The position numbers and the translations under genes are program-made. Shown one piece after another: positions 54,499 to 64,000 of a stretch of 64,000 nucleotides of DNA. Position 1 is the first letter of the stretch. Each line of letters begins with the position of its first letter. Origin of the DNA: Marinicella meishanensis (GTDB lineage: Bacteria > Pseudomonadota > Gammaproteobacteria > Xanthomonadales > Marinicellaceae); NCBI RefSeq assembly GCF_019931145.1, contig NZ_JAIOUV010000004.1, forward strand, positions 372,001-436,000, in the 5' to 3' direction. Under the pieces are notes generated by a model that was not told the DNA's origin, searched no databases, and was given only the letters and a program-made list of their open reading frames with translations.

Positions 54499-55140
54499 AT
54501 GGATGCCAGCAGCCAACAACAATGGACCGATCGATTGGCCGAACACGTCGGCCACATCGAAGCGGCGGACCCAGGCCATGATTTCAATCACATCAAACGG
54601 GTGGTGAAGTCGGCCTTGCAGTTTGCCCAAGCCGAAGGGGCCAATCTGTGGGTGGTGCTGCCGGCGGCCTGGTTGCATGATTGTGTGCCGGTGGCGAAGA
54701 ATTCGCCACTTCGGTCCCAAGCCTCACAACTGGCGGCCGATGCGGCGGTGGACCTGCTGCAACAATGGCACTATCCCAAGGAACACCTGGCAGCCATCCA
54801 CCACGCCATTTGTGCCCACAGCTATTCGGCCAACATCCCGTGCCAAAGCTTGGAAGCCCAAGTGGTGCAAGACGCCGACCGCATGGATGCATTGGGGGCC
54901 ATTGGCATCGCCCGCACCTTGATGGTGGGCACCGGTTTTGGCCACCCTTTAACGTTTCATGAAGATCCGTTTTGTTACCATAGGGAAGCCAACGATCAAG
55001 CCGCGATCATTGATCACTTTTACACCAAGTTGTTGAAGCTGAAAGATTCATTCAATACCGCCGCAGCGCGATCGGAGGCCACTGAACGCCACCAATTCAT
55101 GCAGCAGTTTTTACAACAGTTGGAAGGAGAAATGACTTGA
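54499..55140 (+). CDS. HD-domain phosphohydrolase
   Basis: A 213-residue protein with the metal site H-D-F-N-H then A-A-W-L-H-D-C and a later D-A-D-R-M-D-A-L-G. HD hydrolases act on nucleotides or phosphate esters; the substrate is unknown. The start codon is one base after the rdgC stop. Confidence 0.85.
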   Translation: MDASSQQQWTDRLAEHVGHIEAADPGHDFNHIKRVVKSALQFAQAEGANLWVVLPAAWLHDCVPVAKNSPLRSQASQLAADAAVDLLQQWHYPKEHLAAIHHAICAHSYSANIPCQSLEAQVVQDADRMDALGAIGIARTLMVGTGFGHPLTFHEDPFCYHREANDQAAIIDHFYTKLLKLKDSFNTAAARSEATERHQFMQQFLQQLEGEMT

Positions 55141-55143
55141 ACC

Positions 55144-57123
55144 ATGGGCCGTGACAGCCACCACAAAAGACACCGCTTGTTGATCACAGCAGCTTTGCTT
55201 GCCTGGTGCCTGGCTGGCTGGGCACAAACCGACCAACAGCGGCAATTGTTTCGGCAACTGTATGCCCTGGCACTGAATGGCGATGCCAGCCAGGTGGCCC
55301 AACGGCGGGCACCGCTGGACAACTACCCCATCACCCATTATTTGGATTATGCGCTGATCCGCCACGACATGCACAACTTGCCGGAACAAGCGGTGGCCGA
55401 TTTTGCCCAACAACACCCGGACAGCCCCTTGAACAAACAGCTCAAGGAATACCTGCTGGACCACTTGGGCCAACAACAACAGTGGGCCAAATACCTGCAG
55501 TATCACAACGGTTTTGACCGCGGCAAACGACAGTGCTGGTATCTGCGTGCCCGCATCCAACAACAGCAACTCAAGGGCCTGGCACCTTTGGTAGAGACCA
55601 TGTGGATGTCCGGACTGTCCGCTCCGGATGCCTGTGATTTTGCCTTCAAATGGTGGCAAGCCGAAGGCCATTTGACCGATCAAAAACGTTTGAAACGGAT
55701 CCAGTTGGCCTTTGAAAGCAACAACATGTCATTGGTCAATCACCTGCGCACCCAGCTGCGCAGTCAACCGGTTTGGGTCAAACAAGCCATGGATCTGCTG
55801 CAAGACCCCATTGCCGCCCTGGGTCAAGCCAGCAGCTGGCCACCGAACCCCGAATTGCCTTGGTTGCTGCACAAAACCGGCATGCGTGCTGCGAAAAAAA
55901 TGCCGGCCCAACTACACCCCATTTGGCCACAAATCAAAGCGGCGCACAAATTGCCACAGGCGCACATCGATCAAGTTGAACGGCAAATGGCCTTGTTTGC
56001 GGCCACCGATTACGAACCCTTTTCCATCGATGCCATGAAACGCTTACCGGCGGGCATGAAAGACGACCAAATTCATGCCTGGATTGTGCGTTACTACCTG
56101 TACCATGAACAATGGGCCGATGTCTTGGATGCCTTGAAAAAAATGAGCCTGAGACAGCTGTCTCAGGACCGTTGGCAGTATTGGACGGCCCGGGCCTTGG
56201 CCAAATTGGGCCAGCCAGATGAAGCCAAAAAGATCTTCACCAACCTCAGCCGAGAGTCCAATTACTATGGTTTTTTGGCGGCCGACCATTTGCGTCAGCC
56301 CTACCATTTGTGCCACCAGCCAGTCAGTTCATCGTTGGCGGCCTTCAACCCGCCGCTGGCCATTGTGCGGGCCATCGAGTTGCACCATGCGGGCTTGCTG
56401 TATAAAGCCCGTCGGGAATGGAACACCGCTTACAAGGGCCTCAACAAAGACCAAAAAATTGCCTTGGCCGAGCGGGTGTTACAAGAACACTGGTATGCCA
56501 AGTCAATTGCCATCATGGCCGATTTGGGTCACTGGGAGAATTACCACTCCCGCTATCCGGTGGCCCACGAGCAAATCATTCGCCAGGAAACCAGCAACGA
56601 CCCCTTGCCCCAATGGGTGATGGCGATCATCAAACAAGAAAGTGCCTGGACCAAAGACGCCGTGTCCCATGCCAATGCCCATGGCCTGATGCAATTGTTG
56701 CCTTCCACCGCCCGCTCAGTGGCCAGCCAATTGGGTCTGACGGTCAACCAAAGCCGCGATTTACACCAAGCGCCGTTGAACATCAAATTGGGGGTGCAAT
56801 ACCAAAAGAACCTGTTCAAACAATTTGATCACCCGATCTTGGTGGCGGCAGCTTACAACGCCGGTGAACGCAAGTCGCTGGACTGGAGCCAGGATTTCCC
56901 GCAATCACCAGACCTGTGGCTGGAAACCATCCCCTACCGGGAAACCCGTGATTACATCACCCGCATCCTGTCCAACGTCACCATCTATGATTGGTTGATC
57001 AACCAAACACCGCGCCGCATTACCAGTTGGATGCCCACCTTGCCGATCAACCAGAGTCCGAGTCGGGCCTGGCCCAACAAGACCACCCCACAACAAACCA
57101 CCCAAGCGGTTTGCTTGCCATGA
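55144..57123 (+). CDS. slt: Soluble lytic murein transglycosylase (Slt70-like)
   Basis: A 659-residue exported protein with a signal peptide (ends near G-W-A, residue ~27). The superhelical N-terminal region is long, and the catalytic domain has the glutamate in I-K-Q-E-S-A-W-T and G-L-M-Q-L-L-P-S-T-A. It cleaves glycan strands of peptidoglycan with 1,6-anhydro product. Its stop overlaps the cca ATG by four bases. Confidence 0.93.
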   Translation: MGRDSHHKRHRLLITAALLAWCLAGWAQTDQQRQLFRQLYALALNGDASQVAQRRAPLDNYPITHYLDYALIRHDMHNLPEQAVADFAQQHPDSPLNKQLKEYLLDHLGQQQQWAKYLQYHNGFDRGKRQCWYLRARIQQQQLKGLAPLVETMWMSGLSAPDACDFAFKWWQAEGHLTDQKRLKRIQLAFESNNMSLVNHLRTQLRSQPVWVKQAMDLLQDPIAALGQASSWPPNPELPWLLHKTGMRAAKKMPAQLHPIWPQIKAAHKLPQAHIDQVERQMALFAATDYEPFSIDAMKRLPAGMKDDQIHAWIVRYYLYHEQWADVLDALKKMSLRQLSQDRWQYWTARALAKLGQPDEAKKIFTNLSRESNYYGFLAADHLRQPYHLCHQPVSSSLAAFNPPLAIVRAIELHHAGLLYKARREWNTAYKGLNKDQKIALAERVLQEHWYAKSIAIMADLGHWENYHSRYPVAHEQIIRQETSNDPLPQWVMAIIKQESAWTKDAVSHANAHGLMQLLPSTARSVASQLGLTVNQSRDLHQAPLNIKLGVQYQKNLFKQFDHPILVAAAYNAGERKSLDWSQDFPQSPDLWLETIPYRETRDYITRILSNVTIYDWLINQTPRRITSWMPTLPINQSPSRAWPNKTTPQQTTQAVCLP

Positions 57124-58355
57124 GCCAAGCCAAGCCACAAATTTACCTGGTCGGTGGCGCAGTGCGTGACCAATTGTTGGGCTTGCCAGTGAAAGACCGT
57201 GATTATGTGGTGGTGGGCAGCGACCCAAAAACCATGTTGGACCAGGGCTTTTTGCCAGTGGGCAAAGATTTTCCGGTGTTTTTACACCCCGACAGCAAAG
57301 ACGAATATGCCCTGGCCCGCACCGAACGCAAGTCCGGCACCGGCTACCATGGGTTCACCTTCAACACCGATCCAGGGGTCACTTTGGAAGACGACTTGTT
57401 GCGCCGTGATTTGACCATCAACGCCATCGCCATGGACCAAGACGGTCAACTGATCGATCCCCACGGTGGCCAACAAGACTTGAACAACCGTGTGCTCAAA
57501 CACGTCTCGCCAGCTTTCGCCGAAGACCCGGTCCGGGTGTTGCGGGTGGCGCGATTCATGAGCCGCTACCAGCACCTGGGATTCACCGTCCACCCCGAAA
57601 CCATGGCCTTGATGCGGCAGTTGGTGGCCGCTGGCGAAGTGGCCAATCTGGTGGCTGAGCGGGTGTGGCAAGAAGTCAAAAGCAGCCTCAACCAAAGCAC
57701 CCCTTCGGCGTTCTTCCTGACCTTACAAGATTGTGGTGCCTTGGCTGTTTTGCTGCCTGAAATCAGTGACTTTTTTGGCATCCCACAAACCGCCATGTGG
57801 CACCCTGAAGTGGACACCGGTTTGCATGCCATGCTGGCCATTGATCAAGCCCAAGGGCTGGACAATGACGTGGCCTATGCCGTGATGGTGCACGACTTGG
57901 GCAAAGGCATCACCCCGCCTGACATTCTGCCCAGTCACCGGGGGCATGAAACCGCCGGGGTGCCATTGGTCAAGGCCGTCAGCCAACGACTCAAGGTGCC
58001 CAACCACTACAAAAAACTGGCTTTGTTGGTTTGCCAATGGCACTTACACGCCCACACCATATTGGAATTGCGGGCCAGCACCATTGAAAAGCTCTTCAGC
58101 CGCCTGAATGCCTACCGCCAACCCAAACTTCTCAACAAATTCATCGCCGCCTGTCAGGCCGATGCCACCGGTCGTTGGGGTGCAGCGTTTCAGTCTTATC
58201 CACAAGCCGACGCCATCCAACACTTGTTCAATGCCGCCCGCCACATCGACAAACAACCCTTGTTTGAACAAGGCTATACCGGCAAAGAACTCGGTGAGCA
58301 GATTAGACAATTGCGCATCGCTGCCATACAATCTGTACGTCCTCATTTGACTTGA
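57120..58355 (+). CDS. cca: tRNA nucleotidyltransferase (CCA-adding), bacterial type
   Basis: A 411-residue protein. Y-L-V-G-G-A-V-R-D-Q-L is the nucleotidyltransferase start, R-R-D-L-T-I-N-A-I-A the second signature, and a C-terminal HD domain (V-H-D-L-G-K) is present. It adds or repairs CCA at tRNA 3' ends and can carry phosphohydrolase activity. Confidence 0.96.
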   Translation: MSQAKPQIYLVGGAVRDQLLGLPVKDRDYVVVGSDPKTMLDQGFLPVGKDFPVFLHPDSKDEYALARTERKSGTGYHGFTFNTDPGVTLEDDLLRRDLTINAIAMDQDGQLIDPHGGQQDLNNRVLKHVSPAFAEDPVRVLRVARFMSRYQHLGFTVHPETMALMRQLVAAGEVANLVAERVWQEVKSSLNQSTPSAFFLTLQDCGALAVLLPEISDFFGIPQTAMWHPEVDTGLHAMLAIDQAQGLDNDVAYAVMVHDLGKGITPPDILPSHRGHETAGVPLVKAVSQRLKVPNHYKKLALLVCQWHLHAHTILELRASTIEKLFSRLNAYRQPKLLNKFIAACQADATGRWGAAFQSYPQADAIQHLFNAARHIDKQPLFEQGYTGKELGEQIRQLRIAAIQSVRPHLT

Positions 58356-58362
58356 CCACACA

Positions 58363-60900
58363 ATGAACTACAAATACCTGGGCCTGTTCTTACTCCTGGC
58401 CACTGGTCTGGCCGCCGCCAAACCGTTGGAATTTTACCTGCCAGAAGGTGAGATGTTTGATGCCACCATCCCCTCACCACCGGCGGTGTTGGGCCAACAG
58501 CTGGGCGACCGCCATTTGCGCCACGATCAAATCATCAGCTATTTGAGTGTGTTGGCCGCTTCCCGACCTGAGGCGCGCTTGATCGATTATGGCTTGACCA
58601 ATGAAGGCCGGCGGCTGGTGTTGTTGGCCATCAGTGCGGCCGACAACATCCAAAACTTGGATGCCGTGAAAAGTGATCCAAACATCCTGAAATTGTGGGC
58701 GGGTTTCAGTGTCCACGGCAATGAATCCAGCGGCGCCAATGCGTCGGTGTTGTTTGCCTGGTACCTGCTGGCCACCAACAACCCAACGATCAAAAACGGC
58801 CTGCAAGACACCGTGGTGCTGATCGACCCGGTGATCAATCCCGATGGTTTGTCACGCTTCACCACCTACGTCAACAACCAACGGTCCTTGTCCACCGTGA
58901 GTGACCCCAATGACCTGTCTCATGTCGAAGTGTGGCCCAGTGGCCGCACCAATCATTATTGGTTCGATTTGAACCGGGATTGGTTGCTGTTGACCCAAAC
59001 CGAGTCCAAGTCTCGCATTGATCAATTCCATGAATGGCAGCCTCATGTGTTGACCGACCACCACGAAATGGGCTCGGCGGCCAGTTTCTTCTTCCAGCCA
59101 GGCGTGCCCAGTCGCAAAAATCCCTTGATCACCGAGCAAAATGTGGCATTAACCAGCCAATTGGCCCAATTTCACGCCGACGCCTTGGACCAGGCCGGCC
59201 AGTTTTACTACAGCAAAGAAAGCTTTGATGATTTTTATCCGGGCAAAGGGTCCACCTATCCCGATTTGCAAGGCAGCATTGGCATCCTGTTTGAACAAGC
59301 CCGGGCCATGGGCGGGGTGATCGATACCCACAATGGCCAGCGCTCCCTGGCGGTTGGCATCCACAACCAGTTCTTGACTGCTGTTTCGACCTTCAAAGGG
59401 GCCCAACAACACAAACAGGCGTTGTTGGCATACAAAAGAAACTTTTTCGACCAGGCCAAGCAACAGGCCGCCAAATTGTCCACCAAGGGCTATGTGGTCG
59501 AAGCACCCAATGGCCATCACGGTACCCAAAAGGTGCATTGGTTTTTGAACAAGCACCGCATTGAGCATCGGTTCTTGAGCAGCAACAAAGACATCGAAGG
59601 ACACGTCTACCGCCAAGATTCGGCCATCTACATCCCTTTGAATCAAGATCAAACCACATTGGTGCAATCGCTGTTCAACACCGACACCTCGTTCCAAGAC
59701 AACACCTTTTATGACGTTTCGGCCTGGCACTTGGGCATGGCCTGGGGACTGCATTGGTCAGCAGTCAAATCGGCCCCTGCAACGCATGACGACATCCCCG
59801 CATTCAAGCCCAACAACGCCTACCAAAACCAAGCCATTGCCTACGCATTTGACTGGCACAGTGGCAACGCCCCAGCGGCCTTGCGCTACCTCGCCGAACA
59901 ACACGAATCGGTGTTCATCAGCGGCAAAGACATGACCATCAATGGTCGGCAACTGCCAGCAGGCAGTTTTGTGTTGCCGGTGCCCAAAGACACCAACCAG
60001 GATGAGCTGTTTGCCACTTTGAGCACCATCACCGATGCCTTTGGCGTGCAGTGGTACCCATTGACCACCTCGTTGGCGGAGGCAGGCATTGACTTGGGTT
60101 CACCCAATGTGCGGCTGTTGCCATCACCCAAAGTGATGATGTTGGTGGGACAAGGCATCGACGCCTACCAAGCGGGCAGTTTGTGGCACCTGTTTGATAC
60201 CCAAGTCTATTTACCCTTGACCAAGGTGCGCTTGTCACATTTGCCCACGGTCAAACTCAGTGACTACACCCACATCATCATGCCTGATGGCAATTACGCC
60301 AAGCACCTGTCTGATGAACAAGCCCAAGCCCTGGCTGCCTGGGTCAAGCAAGGCGGCCACTTGGTGGCTTTACAACGGGGTGCTGTGTGGGTGGAAAAAC
60401 ACCTGCAAGCCGATTCAGAGGAAACGGCCAAAGACAAAAAAACCGGCGAACAATCAAGCGAGCAATCAGCCGAACCCAAAACACCACAGCGTTTGAGCTA
60501 TGCCGATTACGACCAACAAGCCGCCGAAAAAATCCTCGGCGGCGCCATCGTTTCGGCCCAAGCCGACTTGAGCCATCCCCTGGCTTTTGGTACCCACCTG
60601 GCCACCCAGCACGTGTTGATGAAAGGTTCGTCGCTGCTGCAAGCCATTGATCCAGCGAGTGAAGCCTACTTCCATGTGCCCTTACAAGTGACCGAAACGG
60701 TGCGGGCGGCTGGCTATGTGTCTGACCATTGGCAGGAAAAACTGCAAAACAGACCCTTGGTGGTGGCCGAACGGTCTGGCCAGGGTACTTTGATCAAGTT
60801 TGGCTTCAACCCCAATTTCCGGGCTTTTTGGTATGGCACCCAACGCTGGATCATCAATGCCATCTTTCATGCCGAGTTGATCAAAAAAACCCAGCAATGA
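58363..60900 (+). CDS. Exported M14-family zinc carboxypeptidase-like protein
   Basis: An 845-residue protein with a signal peptide (ends near A-A-A, residue ~19). The M14 zinc motif is F-S-V-H-G-N-E-S, with W-F-D-L-N-R-D-W and T-D-H-H-E-M-G downstream. Residues 320-560 and a charged linker around 690 are additional. It probably trims peptides in the periplasm or outside. Confidence 0.87.
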   Translation: MNYKYLGLFLLLATGLAAAKPLEFYLPEGEMFDATIPSPPAVLGQQLGDRHLRHDQIISYLSVLAASRPEARLIDYGLTNEGRRLVLLAISAADNIQNLDAVKSDPNILKLWAGFSVHGNESSGANASVLFAWYLLATNNPTIKNGLQDTVVLIDPVINPDGLSRFTTYVNNQRSLSTVSDPNDLSHVEVWPSGRTNHYWFDLNRDWLLLTQTESKSRIDQFHEWQPHVLTDHHEMGSAASFFFQPGVPSRKNPLITEQNVALTSQLAQFHADALDQAGQFYYSKESFDDFYPGKGSTYPDLQGSIGILFEQARAMGGVIDTHNGQRSLAVGIHNQFLTAVSTFKGAQQHKQALLAYKRNFFDQAKQQAAKLSTKGYVVEAPNGHHGTQKVHWFLNKHRIEHRFLSSNKDIEGHVYRQDSAIYIPLNQDQTTLVQSLFNTDTSFQDNTFYDVSAWHLGMAWGLHWSAVKSAPATHDDIPAFKPNNAYQNQAIAYAFDWHSGNAPAALRYLAEQHESVFISGKDMTINGRQLPAGSFVLPVPKDTNQDELFATLSTITDAFGVQWYPLTTSLAEAGIDLGSPNVRLLPSPKVMMLVGQGIDAYQAGSLWHLFDTQVYLPLTKVRLSHLPTVKLSDYTHIIMPDGNYAKHLSDEQAQALAAWVKQGGHLVALQRGAVWVEKHLQADSEETAKDKKTGEQSSEQSAEPKTPQRLSYADYDQQAAEKILGGAIVSAQADLSHPLAFGTHLATQHVLMKGSSLLQAIDPASEAYFHVPLQVTETVRAAGYVSDHWQEKLQNRPLVVAERSGQGTLIKFGFNPNFRAFWYGTQRWIINAIFHAELIKKTQQ

Positions 60901-61535
60901 ACGCCCTCCGACAGCTCAAAACCCAATTGAAAAGTAAACGGCGTTGGGTGAAGCGCAAGCTGCACACCTTCCCTTTGTGGTATGAAGAACCCGATTACAT
61001 CTTCATTCACATCAACAAAACCGGTGGCAGCAGTGTGGAAAAGGCCTTGGGCCTGCCGTTTGAACACCTCACGGCCTTGGAAAAGAAAGCCGAGGTCGGG
61101 GCAAACAAATGGCAAAGCAAATTCACTTTTTCGTTTGTGCGCAACCCGTTTGACAAGGTCTGCTCGCACTACCGCTATCGGGTCAGGACCAACCAAACAC
61201 AAATGCAAACATCACCGATTTCTTTCAACGAATGGGTCCGGCGCAGCTACGGTGATCGCGATCCCCAGTATTATGACAAGCCCAAAATGTTCATGCCGCA
61301 AGTCGAGTGGTTGGCAGATGCCCAAGGCCATTTACTGGTCGATCAGGTGTATCGGTTTGAACAATTGGCCGCCGATTTTTCGGATTTGGCGCGGCGTTTT
61401 GACTTGAACGTGCGTTTACCCCACTTGAAAGCATCCAAAAAAGTCAGTTATCGAGATTACTTTGATGACACATCCAAAAGCATCATCAGCGACCGCTTTG
61501 CCGGTGATTTGGCGACTTTTGACTACCATTTCTGA
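60897..61535 (+). CDS. Sulfotransferase family 2-like protein
   Basis: A 212-residue protein. Y-I-F-I-H-I-N-K-T-G-G-S-S-V-E-K is the phosphosulfate loop of carbohydrate sulfotransferase family 2, and S-F-V-R-N-P-F-D-K-V-C-S is the PAPS 3' phosphate motif. The ATG overlaps the upstream stop by four bases. It probably sulfates a cell-surface glycan. Confidence 0.85.
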   Translation: MNALRQLKTQLKSKRRWVKRKLHTFPLWYEEPDYIFIHINKTGGSSVEKALGLPFEHLTALEKKAEVGANKWQSKFTFSFVRNPFDKVCSHYRYRVRTNQTQMQTSPISFNEWVRRSYGDRDPQYYDKPKMFMPQVEWLADAQGHLLVDQVYRFEQLAADFSDLARRFDLNVRLPHLKASKKVSYRDYFDDTSKSIISDRFAGDLATFDYHF

Positions 61536-61946
61536 GCTTCAATGGCCGGTGACAGACAGGCAAAAAAAATCCCAAGCCAAGGCGGTTTGGGATTAAGAGG
61601 TATAAACCGAATGTTTGAGAAATCGGTTCTAGGGCACATTTGCTAAGTAAAACAATAACATACAGAATGCTTTTGATGCAAGCTATAAAGTAAATTATTT
61701 CACTATTTTTTTAATAAACACCCGTAAAACATTGATATATATAGACATTTATTTTTTGAGGTTTTAGGCCAAAATTCAGCTGTTTGGGCAGATTGCCGGG
61801 GCAAAATGAGCCCAGATCAATGTGATTTTCACAGCGGCATAATGCACAGACGCCCAATTGGCAACTCTGGCAGACAGCTGTCAAGTTTGGTTGACACCAG
61901 GGCTTGATTGGGCCTTAATAACAGGCCCTGATCTTCAGCCTTGGAA
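61536..61946. other. Intergenic region, AT-rich in the middle
   Basis: No gene seen. It contains a hairpin terminator at 61568-61594, an AT-rich core at about 61660-61770 and a small GGGCCT-x7-AGGCCC hairpin near 61911 that resembles a MITE-like end but is not followed by one. Confidence 0.45.
61568..61594. terminator. Terminator between convergent operons
   Basis: AATCCCAA and TTGGGATT pair around an inner GCC-AA-GGC hairpin. Eight bases of A/T run lie on the minus-strand downstream side, so it should stop transcription from the ggt side and possibly both. Confidence 0.7.
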
Positions 61947-63641
61947 TCAATAACCCGCGGCGTGCCCGTCTTTGCGGGATTCTGAAGCACCCCAGTACAC
62001 CCCATTTTCAGCCCTCATGATGGCTTGGTAGCCACCATAGGGTCCATGGGCAAACTGGATCTTGTGGCCCTTCTTCATCAAGGCCTGGATGGTGCTGTAG
62101 GGAAAGCCTGTTTCCAGATTCAACACCCCACCGTCGGTCATCACCTCATCGGTGGGCTCAGAAGAACCGGTGTGGTGAATCCTGGGGGCATCACCAGCGG
62201 CTTGCACATCCATGCCAAAATCAATCATGTTGATCACAATCTGGGCATGACCTTGTGGTTGCATCGCCCCGCCCATCAAACCAAAACTCATCCACGGCTG
62301 GCCGTCTTTGGTGATGAAGGCCGGAATGATGGTGTGAAAGGGGCGCTTTCCGCCAGCAAACACATTGAAGTGACCTGCTTGCAAGGAAAACATCTCGCCG
62401 CGGTCCTGAAAAATGAACCCCAGTCCTGGGGGCGCCATGCCTGAACCCATGCCGCGGTAATTGCTTTGGATCAAGGACACCATGTTGCCCTCACTGTCGG
62501 CGGTGGTCAGGTAGATGGTGTCACCGTGGTCCAAAGCCGGATTTCCAGCGGGGTAATGTCGGCCTGCTTGGTTGGGGTCGATCAAGGCCGCCCGCTGTTT
62601 GGCATAGGGTTTTGAGATCAATTCAGCCACAGGGATTTGATTGAAGGCCGGATCGGCATAGTATTTCGCGCGGTCTTCAAACACCACCTTTTTGGCCTCG
62701 GTGAACAAGTGCACATATTCTGCCGAAACATGGCTCATTTGACTCAGGTCGTGCTGTTCCATGATGTTGAGAATTTGCAAAGCGGCGATGCCTTGGCCAT
62801 TGGGTGGCAGTTCCCACACATCGTAACCCCGGTAATTGGTGCTGACCGGTTCCACCCATTCTCCGCGGTGGCTGGCCAAATCTTCATAACTCAAAAAACC
62901 ACCGTTGGCCTGCATGTAATCGGCCATGGTGCGGGCCATGTCACCGGTGTAAAACGCATCCCGGCCGCCGGACGCGACCGCTTTGAGGGTGTTGGCCAAA
63001 TTCGGGTTGCGCCAGATTTCGCCTTCTTTGGGGGCCCGACCATCGGTGGTGAATTGTTCACTGAAGCCCGGAAACTCGCTGAGCCGGGGCACCGATCGGT
63101 CCCAGTAATAAGCAATCAATTGACTCACCGGAAAACCTTTCTCGGCGTAGTCGATGGTGGGTTGCAGCACCTGTTTCATGGGCAGTTGACCAAAGCGTTC
63201 ATGCAACATAAACCAAGCATCCACCGTACCGGGCACCGACACCGGCAAGGGTCCATGGGATGGGATCTTGTCATAGCCGTTGTCCAAAAACCATTGCAAC
63301 GACAATGACTGGGGCGAGCGGCCTGAGCCGTTTAAGCCATACAGTTTTTGGCTTTTGGCATCCCACACAATGGCAAACAAATCACCACCGATGCCGTTGC
63401 CAGTGGGTTCCACCAAGCCCAACATGGCGTTGGCCGCGATGGCGGCATCAATGGCGTTGCCACCTTGGCGCATGACATCCAGCGCCACTTGGGTGGCCAA
63501 TGGTTGGGAAGTGGCGGCCATGGCTTCGGAAGCCAACACCGGAGAACGGGTGGCAAATCCCAAGCCCGTGACGCGATCAGCAGCCATCGTCACAGGTAAA
63601 AAAAAAGTCAGCAGGCATATTTTTAGGGTCAATTTGATCAT
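61947..63641 (-). CDS. ggt: Gamma-glutamyltransferase-like exported enzyme
   Basis: A 564-residue N-terminal-nucleophile hydrolase precursor with a signal peptide (ends near T-M-A-A). The processing region is Y-L-T-T-A-D-S-E-G-N-M-V-S-L-I, with the Thr nucleophile candidate here, and the earlier N-A-I-D-A-A-I-A-A-N-A-M-L and later G-L-M-G-G-A-M-Q-P-Q are family signatures. It cleaves gamma-glutamyl bonds, usually of glutathione, in the periplasm. Substrate class beyond this is not fixed. Confidence 0.88.
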   Translation of the reverse strand: MIKLTLKICLLTFFLPVTMAADRVTGLGFATRSPVLASEAMAATSQPLATQVALDVMRQGGNAIDAAIAANAMLGLVEPTGNGIGGDLFAIVWDAKSQKLYGLNGSGRSPQSLSLQWFLDNGYDKIPSHGPLPVSVPGTVDAWFMLHERFGQLPMKQVLQPTIDYAEKGFPVSQLIAYYWDRSVPRLSEFPGFSEQFTTDGRAPKEGEIWRNPNLANTLKAVASGGRDAFYTGDMARTMADYMQANGGFLSYEDLASHRGEWVEPVSTNYRGYDVWELPPNGQGIAALQILNIMEQHDLSQMSHVSAEYVHLFTEAKKVVFEDRAKYYADPAFNQIPVAELISKPYAKQRAALIDPNQAGRHYPAGNPALDHGDTIYLTTADSEGNMVSLIQSNYRGMGSGMAPPGLGFIFQDRGEMFSLQAGHFNVFAGGKRPFHTIIPAFITKDGQPWMSFGLMGGAMQPQGHAQIVINMIDFGMDVQAAGDAPRIHHTGSSEPTDEVMTDGGVLNLETGFPYSTIQALMKKGHKIQFAHGPYGGYQAIMRAENGVYWGASESRKDGHAAGY

Positions 63642-63652
63642 GGGGATAACTT

Positions 63653-63681
63653 TTGTGTTGCTCGTTCGTAATGATTATAAT
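63653..63681 (+). promoter_or_regulatory. Promoter of the last gene
   Basis: TTGTGT at 63653 and a perfect TATAAT at 63676-63681 are 17 bases apart, 25 bases before the ATG of the partial gene. Confidence 0.65.
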
Positions 63682-63706
63682 CTAATTTTTTAAAGCAGGG
63701 CGTGAA

Positions 63707-64000
63707 ATGGCAGACTTGGACTACAGCAAAAATGGCCTGATGCAATTCCTCAAAGAAGCCGCTGTCACCGGCATCATGAACCCAGGTGTGGCCCGCAGTC
63801 GCAAAACCGCCGCCCAAAAACTGTTGGATCACCTCAATGCCGAAGAACGCATCAACCTGCGCCAGCTGGACGTCGATGAACTGTGCTCCAGAATCCACAA
63901 AATGGAAGATTCGTCGATTCGCGAAGAGGCCATGAACCTGTACAATGCGCGCTTAAAAGCGGCGATGGATGACTATTTCAACTACCTGAAAAACCCCGAA
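63707..64000 (+). CDS. Partial gene, helical protein resembling a recombinase core-binding domain
   Basis: The frame runs open from the ATG at 63707 to the end of the window (98 codons). It reads L-M-Q-F-L-K-E-A-A, then A-R-S-R-K-T-A-A-Q-K-L-L, L-R-Q-L-D-V-D-E-L and N-L-Y-N-A-R-L-K-A-A-M-D-D-Y. This is all helical and resembles the SAM-like N-terminal domain of tyrosine recombinases and related stand-alone proteins. The rest lies outside the window, so its nature is open. Confidence 0.6.
   Translation, partial: MADLDYSKNGLMQFLKEAAVTGIMNPGVARSRKTAAQKLLDHLNAEERINLRQLDVDELCSRIHKMEDSSIREEAMNLYNARLKAAMDDYFNYLKNPE

Noticed and set aside
61893-61932. Sequence resembling the end of the MITE-like element (AATAACAGGCCCT)
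   Set aside because: Only about 12 bases match and no partner end lies at the right distance. It is more likely a small hairpin.

Overview
The window looks like chromosomal DNA of a free-living gammaproteobacterium with roughly balanced to slightly high G+C. Evidence: a nine-gene ATP synthase operon in the order I-B-E-F-H-A-G-D-C, the lptM-dapF-DUF484-xerC block, rdgC, an Slt-type lytic transglycosylase next to cca, and a biotin ligase followed by a SPOR protein. Several exported proteins carry tails or domains that I associate with the Lysobacterales/Marinicella side of the class; that placement is inference. No rRNA, tRNA, prophage, CRISPR array or full insertion sequence was seen.

Layout. 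1-8.4 kb: end of an acyltransferase gene, then mostly minus-strand genes (DUF1304, a membrane protein, a MATE pump, GNAT, a 451-aa protein of unknown function, a TPR-sulfotransferase). 8.5-15.4 kb: exported proteins (metzincin protease, propeller-like protein, DUF6265, hydrolase), a quinone-reductase-like flavoprotein and an SMR exporter behind a guanidine-II riboswitch. 15.4-18.6 kb: an apparently leaderless lexA overlapping a radical-SAM gene and its DUF4130-like partner, probably an SOS repair cassette. 18.6-23.6 kb: hydrolases, PPOX, proline iminopeptidase, GFA protein, exported SpoIID protein. 23.6-26.3 kb: a gene-poor zone full of intergenic repeats. 26.3-33.4 kb: ATP synthase. 33.5-43.7 kb: xerC block, carboxylesterase, biotin ligase, SPOR, glycosyltransferase, an SRPBCC/ArsR pair with a likely operator, AhpD-like protein, sulfotransferase, membrane AraC regulator, cytochrome b561. 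43.8-45.4 kb: five overlapping small genes of unknown function. 45.6-50.5 kb: a monooxygenase gene altered by a repeat element, then an operon for an ECF sigma factor, probable anti-sigma factor and two exported HEAT-repeat proteins. 50.5-61.5 kb: a DUF4166/saccharopine-dehydrogenase-like pair, two Arg/Asp-rich small proteins, and a long plus-strand run rdgC-HD-slt-cca-M14 peptidase-sulfotransferase. 61.9-64 kb: gamma-glutamyltransferase and the start of a gene cut by the window end.

The signals not explained by ordinary genes are: (i) three copies of a 266-bp MITE-like element with terminal inverted repeats, one now supplying the C-terminus of a protein and one supplying a stop codon; (ii) the guanidine-II riboswitch; (iii) the leaderless lexA promoter/operator; (iv) twin 19-bp repeats before the ECF sigma gene; (v) a C-terminal tail shared by two unrelated exported proteins. 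All homology statements are from reading motifs; no database search was run.
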